From Verrucomicrobiota bacterium (lineage in GTDB: Bacteria > Verrucomicrobiota > Lentisphaeria > Oligosphaerales > JAFGRS01), in assembly GCA_019136035.1 (NCBI GenBank), contig JAGVUW010000609.1, positions 1-8,548 of the forward strand: a stretch of 8,548 nucleotides of DNA, given 5' to 3'. Both the position numbers and the translations under genes were made by a program. The stretch's first letter is position 1, and each line of letters opens with the position of its first letter. Positions 5,026 to 8,548 of the stretch are shown here, in pieces. The notes under the pieces are model-generated. The model did no database searches. It was given only the letters and a program-made list of their open reading frames with translations, and was not told the origin of the DNA.

Positions 5026-5053
5026 GTTATGCCCTATGTCGCTTCCCTGCAAA
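5026..5053 (-). promoter_or_regulatory. Weak sigma70-type promoter candidate for the Hsp20 operon
   Basis: Read on the minus strand, TTTGCA (5053-5048) and CATAAC (5031-5026) are separated by 16 bp, each matching the consensus at four of six bases. Start would be near 5019, giving a leader of about 110 nt. The -35 coincides with one arm of the inverted repeat at 5048-5072. The match is weak and another sigma factor may be used. Confidence 0.25.
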
Positions 5054-5072
5054 GCGTTCCAGTGTCTTTGCA
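5048..5072. promoter_or_regulatory. Inverted repeat TGCAAAG-N11-CTTTGCA upstream of the Hsp20 operon, operator candidate
   Basis: Perfect 7-bp arms at 5048-5054 and 5066-5072 are separated by 11 bp. The site is about 140 bp upstream of the first Hsp20 start and overlaps the best -35 candidate. It does not match the CIRCE consensus (TTAGCACTC-N9-GAGTGCTAA). An 18-bp centre-to-centre spacing is somewhat longer than a typical helix-turn-helix dimer site, so the assignment is tentative. Confidence 0.35.
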
Positions 5073-5105
5073 ACACCGACTCAGAGGGGGTTCAACACAC
5101 CGGAA

Positions 5106-5149
5106 CTGCGCCACAATGTCTCACATCATGCCCAATGGTGTCGGCGCAG
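5106..5149 (-). other. Inverted repeat downstream of the hydroxyacid dehydrogenase gene
   Basis: CTGCGCC (5106-5112) and GGCGCAG (5143-5149) pair over 7 bp around a 30-nt loop, 35 nt past the dehydrogenase stop and upstream of the Hsp20 promoter region. It may help end dehydrogenase transcription before the Hsp20 operon. The loop is long and there is no U-tract. The rest of the 275-bp gap shows no gene. Confidence 0.25.
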
Positions 5150-5183
5150 CGGGGGGCGGGTCGGCGGGTGCCGGCGGAGTGGG

Positions 5184-6179
5184 TCAGGCTGTCCCGCCGG
5201 GCCACTGGCGGAGCTGTGCCACGAGGTCGTCGACGAAGAGGTCGAGGTAGTCGGGGCTGATAGCGGCGGCGTGCGGGAGTCGCCAGAGGTTGGGGCAGTG
5301 TCGCAGGGGCGACTCGGCCGGGAGGGGCTCCTCCTGGAAGACATCGAGGCAGGCGCCGGCGAGGCGGCCCTGGCGCAGGGCCTCGACGAGGGCGTCCTCG
5401 TCGATGGCCTGGCCGCGGCCGAGGTTGCAGAGGGTGGCGTGCGGCGGCAGCAGGGCCAGGCGGCGGGCGGTGAGGATGCCGGCGGTGCCGGTATCGGCCG
5501 GGAGGACCATGACCAGGTGGTCGGTCTCGGGCAGGACGGCATCGAGGGCGCTCACCGGCAGGACGCGGTCAGCGGGTCCGAAGCCATCCGGGCGCTGGTC
5601 CGGCCGGGGGGTACGCCGCAGGCCGGTGACGCGGGCGCCGAAGGCCTTGACGAGGGTGGCGATGGCGCTGCCGATATGGCCCATGCCGAGGATGACGACG
5701 TGGGCGCCGCGCAGGGGCCGCATGAGGGCTCCGAGGGGCTGTCGGGGCCAGGGGTCGGCGGCGAAGGTGGTTGCGGCGGGGAGCAGGCCGCGGCACATGC
5801 CGAGGATCATACCGACGGCCGTCTCGGCCATGATGCGGCCGTGGAAGCGCCCGTAGAGCACCCCCACCCCGGCTGGCGGCGTGACCTGGAAGTAGTCCCG
5901 TCCGGCTGACGGCGTGGCGATCAGGCAGAGGTTCGGCGCCAGGTCGAAGTCCGCCTGGTGGAACGCCCAGACCAGGGCCAGGCGGGCTTCGGGCAGGGCC
6001 GCCCGGAAGGCGGCGCGGTCGGCGCAGAGGCGGCAGCGGATGCGGGGCAGAGCGCGCTGGAGCCGTTCGGCATGGGCCGCCGTGAAAGCCCACGACGGGA
6101 CCTGCGGGTGGGTCAGGTACACGGCGGTGTGCCAGGGCCCCCGCGGCAGGGCTCGCGCGGCGCTGTCATGGGGTGTCAT
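5184..6179 (-). CDS. D-isomer-specific 2-hydroxyacid dehydrogenase family protein
   Basis: This 331-residue cytosolic oxidoreductase would interconvert a 2-hydroxyacid and a 2-oxoacid with NAD(P)H. The nucleotide-binding core starts at VVILGMGHIGSAIATLVKAF (161-180), with the GxGxxG glycines at 165, 167 and 170. Catalytic residues fall in the expected places: Arg255 in CNLGRGQAIDEDAL (251-264), Glu284 in DVFQEEPLP (279-287) and His303 in RLPHAAA (300-306). After the second strand the sequence is VTGLRRT (184-190), with Arg188/189 where NAD-specific members carry Asp; that favours NADP, as in glyoxylate/hydroxypyruvate reductases. The N-terminal substrate domain is divergent, so the substrate is not assignable (glyoxylate, hydroxypyruvate or phosphoglycerate-like are options). 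ATG 6179 lacks a strong ribosome site. It follows the aldolase by 128 bp in the same direction, with strong hairpins between them, so co-transcription is doubtful. Confidence 0.9.
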   Translation of the reverse strand: MTPHDSAARALPRGPWHTAVYLTHPQVPSWAFTAAHAERLQRALPRIRCRLCADRAAFRAALPEARLALVWAFHQADFDLAPNLCLIATPSAGRDYFQVTPPAGVGVLYGRFHGRIMAETAVGMILGMCRGLLPAATTFAADPWPRQPLGALMRPLRGAHVVILGMGHIGSAIATLVKAFGARVTGLRRTPRPDQRPDGFGPADRVLPVSALDAVLPETDHLVMVLPADTGTAGILTARRLALLPPHATLCNLGRGQAIDEDALVEALRQGRLAGACLDVFQEEPLPAESPLRHCPNLWRLPHAAAISPDYLDLFVDDLVAQLRQWPGGTA

Positions 6180-6218
6180 GGGCAGGCTCGTCGGGCGCGC
6201 GGGTGGTGTGCAGGCACT

Positions 6219-6251
6219 ACGGCCCGGGCCGCGTGGGCACGGCCCGGGCCG
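6219..6251. repeat. 13-bp direct repeat of a 12-bp palindrome, 20-bp period
   Basis: ACGGCCCGGGCCG occurs at 6219-6231 and 6239-6251. Within each, CGGCCCGGGCCG (6220-6231 and 6240-6251) is a perfect palindrome, so the copies can bind a protein as two in-phase sites, or pair with each other as a 12-bp stem with an 8-nt loop. It lies 40-72 bp upstream of the dehydrogenase start. The build, two GC-only palindromes with an 8-nt spacer, is the same as at 3397-3428. It may be an operator pair, a terminator or a small dispersed repeat. Confidence 0.6.
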
Positions 6252-6266
6252 ACGAACGAGGGCGTC

Positions 6267-6300
6267 GCCGCCGATGCCGCCTGCAGGCGTCGTCGGCGGC
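6267..6300 (-). terminator. Stem-loop after the aldolase stop codon
   Basis: Outer arms GCCGCCGA (6267-6274) and TCGGCGGC (6293-6300) pair over 8 bp. After a 3x3 internal loop, CGCC and GGCG (6278-6281 with 6286-6289) pair around TGCA. It starts 7 nt past the aldolase stop on the minus strand. No U-tract follows, so it may be Rho-assisted or 3'-protective rather than an intrinsic terminator. Confidence 0.5.
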
Positions 6301-6307
6301 AGCGCAA

Positions 6308-7208
6308 TCAGGCCAGGCCCAGGGCCTTCTTGACCATGCCGAGCTTGCCGGCGCTGCCGAGCATGGCGTTCTTGCCGGCGATCATCTTGGCATACTCTTC
6401 CATGAAGGGCTTGCCGACATCGCGCAGGTCGAACTTCTCGGGGAAGTCACGGAAGAACTCGCGGTGGACGCGGGTCCAGACCGAGGTCTTCCTCCGGCAC
6501 GCCGCTGGCATCCTTCAGCTTGCCGCCGGCGGCGTTGATGCGCTCGACCTCGGCGCGCGGCACGCTGGAGCTGCCGTGCAGGACCATCGGGTAGCCGGGG
6601 ACGAGGCGCTTGATCTCCTGAACCACCTCGAAGTGCAGGCCGAGCTTCTTGCCGGGCTCGGCCTTGAACTTGAAGGCGCCGTGGCTGGTGCCGATGGCGA
6701 CGGCCAGGGAGTCGCAGCCGGTGCGCCGGATGAACTCGGCGGCCTGCTTCGGGTCGGTCAGCTTCACCGAGCCGACGATGTCCTCCTCGACGCCGCCGAG
6801 CTGGCCGAGCTCAGCCTCGACCGAGATGCCCTTGGCATGCGCGGCCTTGACGACGCGGCTGGTGATCTCGATGTTCTTCTCGAAGGACTCGTGGCTGGCG
6901 TCGATCATCACCGAGCTGTAGAAGCCGCTGGCGATGCAGTCCATGCAGGTGTCCTCGTCGCCGTGGTCGAGGTGGACCGCGAAGACGGCCTCGGGGAAGA
7001 CCTGGTCGGCGGCGCGGATCATGCCCTCGAGGAAGCGCTTGTCGCTGTACTTGCGGGCGCCCTTGCTGAGCTGGATGATGAAGGGCGCCTGGCTGTCGAG
7101 GTTGCCGCGGAAGAGCCCGACGGTCTGCTCGAGGTTGTTGATGTTGTAGGCGCCGATGGCGAACTTCCCGTAGGCAGCCTTGAAGAGTTGCGCGGTAGTG
7201 ACAATCAT
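6308..7208 (-). pseudogene. fba: Class II fructose-bisphosphate aldolase with internal frame-changing deletion
   Basis: The family cleaves fructose-1,6-bisphosphate to DHAP and glyceraldehyde-3-phosphate using Zn2+. From ATG 7208 (AGGA 4 nt upstream) the frame gives MIVTTAQLFK..., with catalytic Asp81 and zinc ligand His82 in HLDHGDE (79-85), EAELGQLGG (131-139), GTSHG (173-177) and VLHGSSS (209-215). It runs to GVPEEDL (236-242), then goes out of frame and stops at 6447 after 253 residues. Homology resumes in the frame shifted by one at VWTRVHREFFRD (from 6481) and continues cleanly to the stop at 6308. Only one base separates the two parts where about 19 residues are expected, including the conserved KINxDTDxR phosphate-binding stretch. 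A loss of about 56 bp explains both gap and frame change. No other lesion is seen, so this is a very young pseudogene or an assembly error. Confidence 0.88.
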
Positions 7209-7281
7209 CGTGTCCTGGTCTCCTGGCTGATAGTGAGGGGCGCTGCGGACCGGCAGCAAAAAGCCCATGGCCCCAGTTGCC

Positions 7282-7310
7282 TTGACCTGCCGTATCCGCT
7301 ACTATATATC
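7282..7310 (+). promoter_or_regulatory. Sigma70-type promoter of the Ser/Thr kinase gene
   Basis: TTGACC (7282-7287) and TATATC (7305-7310) are separated by 17 bp, matching the consensus at five and four of six bases. Start would be near 7317, leaving a leader of about 42 nt before GTG 7359. Its -10 overlaps the -10 of the opposing aldolase promoter. Confidence 0.55.
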
Positions 7311-7328
7311 GATTCGACAGAGTGTCAC
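7301..7328 (-). promoter_or_regulatory. Sigma70-type promoter of the aldolase gene
   Basis: On the minus strand, GTGACA (7328-7323) and TATAGT (7306-7301) are separated by 16 bp, each matching the consensus at five of six bases. Start would be near 7294, giving a leader of about 86 nt to ATG 7208. The box shares bases 7305-7306 with the kinase promoter's -10. Confidence 0.55.
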
Positions 7329-7343
7329 CCAGAGGCCGTGACA
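7323..7343. promoter_or_regulatory. Inverted repeat TGTCAC-N9-GTGACA in the bidirectional promoter, operator candidate
   Basis: Perfect 6-bp arms at 7323-7328 and 7338-7343 flank a 9-bp spacer. The left arm is the aldolase -35 element, and the whole site lies just downstream of the predicted kinase start, so a bound dimer could block both genes. A 15-bp centre spacing is plausible for a dimeric regulator. It could also form a small hairpin in the kinase leader. Confidence 0.4.
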
Positions 7344-7358
7344 AAGGGGTCGACCAGC

Positions 7359-8548
7359 GTGCGCTTCCAGTGCAGTCATTGCCGTGGCATCCTGGCTCTT
7401 GACGATGGCGAACCCGGCGAGGCCGTCGCCTGCGGCCACTGCGGCGCGGCCGTGGCGGTGCCCGAGACGCGGGTGTCGCCGGGCTCCATCGTCGGCGATT
7501 TCATCATCCGCGAACGCCTCGGCGAGGGCGGCATGGGCACCGTCTTCCTGGCCCACCAGATCTCGCTCGACCGCCCGGCGGCGGTGAAGGTCCTGCACGG
7601 ACGCTACGCTGCTGACGAGGCCTACATCAAGGACTTCGTTCGCGAGGCCCGCGCCGCCGCCGCCATCAACCACCCGAACATCGTCCAGGCCTACGCCGTC
7701 GGCGAGGACGAGGGCCTCTTCTACTTCGCCATGGAGTACGTCCAGGGCAGCACCCTCAAGCAGGTCCTGGTGCATGGCGGCCGCCTGGTGGCCGACCGCG
7801 CGCTGGCCATCGCCGAACAGGTCGTCACCGCCCTCGACTACGCCTGGCGCAGCCAGGGCCTCATCCACCGCGATATCAAGCCCGACAATATCATCCTCAC
7901 CGCCTCCGGCGGCGTCAAACTCGCCGACCTCGGCCTGGCCCGCAAGCTCACCGATACCGCCGTGGACGGCTCCCAGGAGCTCTACGGCACACCGCAGTAC
8001 ATCGCCCCGGAGCACCTCCTCGGCAGCCACGGCGACAACCGCAGCGACCTCTACAGCCTCGGCGCCACCCTCTACCACGCCCTGAGCGGACGCTTCCCCT
8101 TCCAGGGCACCAGCCCGGCGGATATCGCGCAGAAGCACCTGACCGAGCCCCTGCGGCCGCTGCGCGAGGTCTGCCCGGATGTCCCGGCGGCCCTGGCGCA
8201 GGTGGTCGAGGTGATGCTGGCCAAGCGCGCCTGCCACCGCTATGACGACGCCGCCGCGCTGCTGGCCGACCTCGAGGCGGTGCGCGAAGGCCGCGCCCCG
8301 AGCCGTTCCCCGGACCCGGCCGGGCAGGAGCCGATCGACCTCTACAGCGACGAGGCCGCGGCCCTGGCCGAGGGCCAGGGCCTGACGCAGCCATCCCCGG
8401 CGCCCGAGGGCGGCGCAGTCGACGCAGCCACGTCGGCCGCGGCCGACGGCAGGAAGCCGTCGCGGCGGCGTTTTTCGGTGAGCAAGGCCATGCCGTCGAC
8501 AGCGCCGGCGGCGCCCGCGGCGCCGCCGCCAGTCGGCCCGGCCGGCAC
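7359..8548 (+). CDS. Hanks-type Ser/Thr protein kinase with N-terminal zinc ribbon (3' end outside window)
   Basis: The frame from GTG 7359 is open to the window end (396 codons, no stop). Residues 5-28 form a small zinc ribbon (C5xxC8...C25xxC28). The kinase domain (about 46-308) is complete: glycine loop GEGGMG (55-60), ATP lysine Lys77 in AVKVLH, alpha-C Glu96, catalytic loop HRDIKPDN (170-177), metal motif DLG (190-192, in place of DFG), activation segment GTPQYIAPEH (210-219) and Asp230. All catalytic residues are intact, so it should be active. After about 310 the chain becomes Ala/Pro-rich linker; any membrane segment or sensor would lie beyond the edge. GTG 7359 has AAAGGGG 9 nt upstream; an in-frame GTG at 7338 is a worse choice because its nearest purine run is too close. 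It diverges from the aldolase gene. Its signal and targets are unknown. Confidence 0.95.
   Translation, partial: MRFQCSHCRGILALDDGEPGEAVACGHCGAAVAVPETRVSPGSIVGDFIIRERLGEGGMGTVFLAHQISLDRPAAVKVLHGRYAADEAYIKDFVREARAAAAINHPNIVQAYAVGEDEGLFYFAMEYVQGSTLKQVLVHGGRLVADRALAIAEQVVTALDYAWRSQGLIHRDIKPDNIILTASGGVKLADLGLARKLTDTAVDGSQELYGTPQYIAPEHLLGSHGDNRSDLYSLGATLYHALSGRFPFQGTSPADIAQKHLTEPLRPLREVCPDVPAALAQVVEVMLAKRACHRYDDAAALLADLEAVREGRAPSRSPDPAGQEPIDLYSDEAAALAEGQGLTQPSPAPEGGAVDAATSAAADGRKPSRRRFSVSKAMPSTAPAAPAAPPPVGPAG

Noticed and set aside
4909..5100. CIRCE element or sigma32 promoter upstream of the Hsp20 operon
   Set aside because: No TTAGCACTC/GAGTGCTAA pair, and TTGAAC near 5090 on the minus strand has no CCCCAT-type -10 at proper distance.
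6308..6511. The aldolase C-terminal open frame as a separate small gene starting at 6511
   Set aside because: Its first residues are out-of-frame translation of upstream aldolase sequence. The real homology begins at VWTRVHREFF, so it is the 3' part of the disrupted gene.
6447..6520. Programmed ribosomal frameshift in the aldolase gene
   Set aside because: A frameshift would keep the DNA for the missing 19 or so residues, but that DNA is absent, and no slippery run such as A6G or a heptamer is seen.

Overview
The window is GC-rich DNA, roughly two thirds G+C by eye, and looks like a bacterial chromosome rather than a phage or plasmid. I see no transposase, integrase, CRISPR array, tRNA or rRNA. 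Three features together suggest a Planctomycetota/Lentisphaerota-like (PVC) or similar deep-branching bacterium: a Hanks-type Ser/Thr kinase with an N-terminal zinc ribbon, a Tes-like radical SAM protein, and an orphan corrinoid protein. That placement is inference; no marker gene is present.

Layout. (1) 1-363, minus: N-terminal 121 residues of a radical SAM protein with three Cys clusters, resembling tetraether or membrane-spanning lipid synthases, cut by the window edge. (2) 364-652: divergent regulatory region with an 18-bp perfect palindrome and a 10-bp-arm inverted repeat. (3) 653-1552, plus: family 9 glycosyltransferase, possibly leaderless. (4) 1623-2228, minus: RdgB/HAM1 XTP/dITP pyrophosphatase, convergent with the glycosyltransferase. 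(5) 2229-2670: repeat-rich gene-free stretch. (6) 2671-3312, plus: methyltransferase-type corrinoid protein with a good terminator. (7) 3440-4908, minus: three consecutive, divergent small heat-shock proteins (Hsp20) in an apparent operon read from 4908 towards 3440. Its leader has a promoter/operator candidate and a hairpin that pairs across the first Shine-Dalgarno. (8) 5184-6179, minus: D-2-hydroxyacid dehydrogenase. (9) 6308-7208, minus: class II fructose-bisphosphate aldolase with a frame-changing internal deletion. (10) 7209-7358: divergent promoters whose -10 boxes overlap. (11) 7359 to the window end, plus: Ser/Thr protein kinase, cut by the edge.

How the genes work together. Most units look like independent housekeeping or stress genes rather than one pathway. 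The only convincing multi-gene unit is the Hsp20 operon, a holdase set. The aldolase and kinase share a compact bidirectional promoter. The radical SAM gene and the glycosyltransferase are divergent and both may act on the cell envelope, but that link is weak. The items most worth checking are the aldolase deletion, the Tes-like radical SAM protein, the Hsp20 leader hairpin, and the GC-only tandem palindromes at 3397-3428 and 6219-6251. I found no clear evidence of a wholly new multi-gene system.
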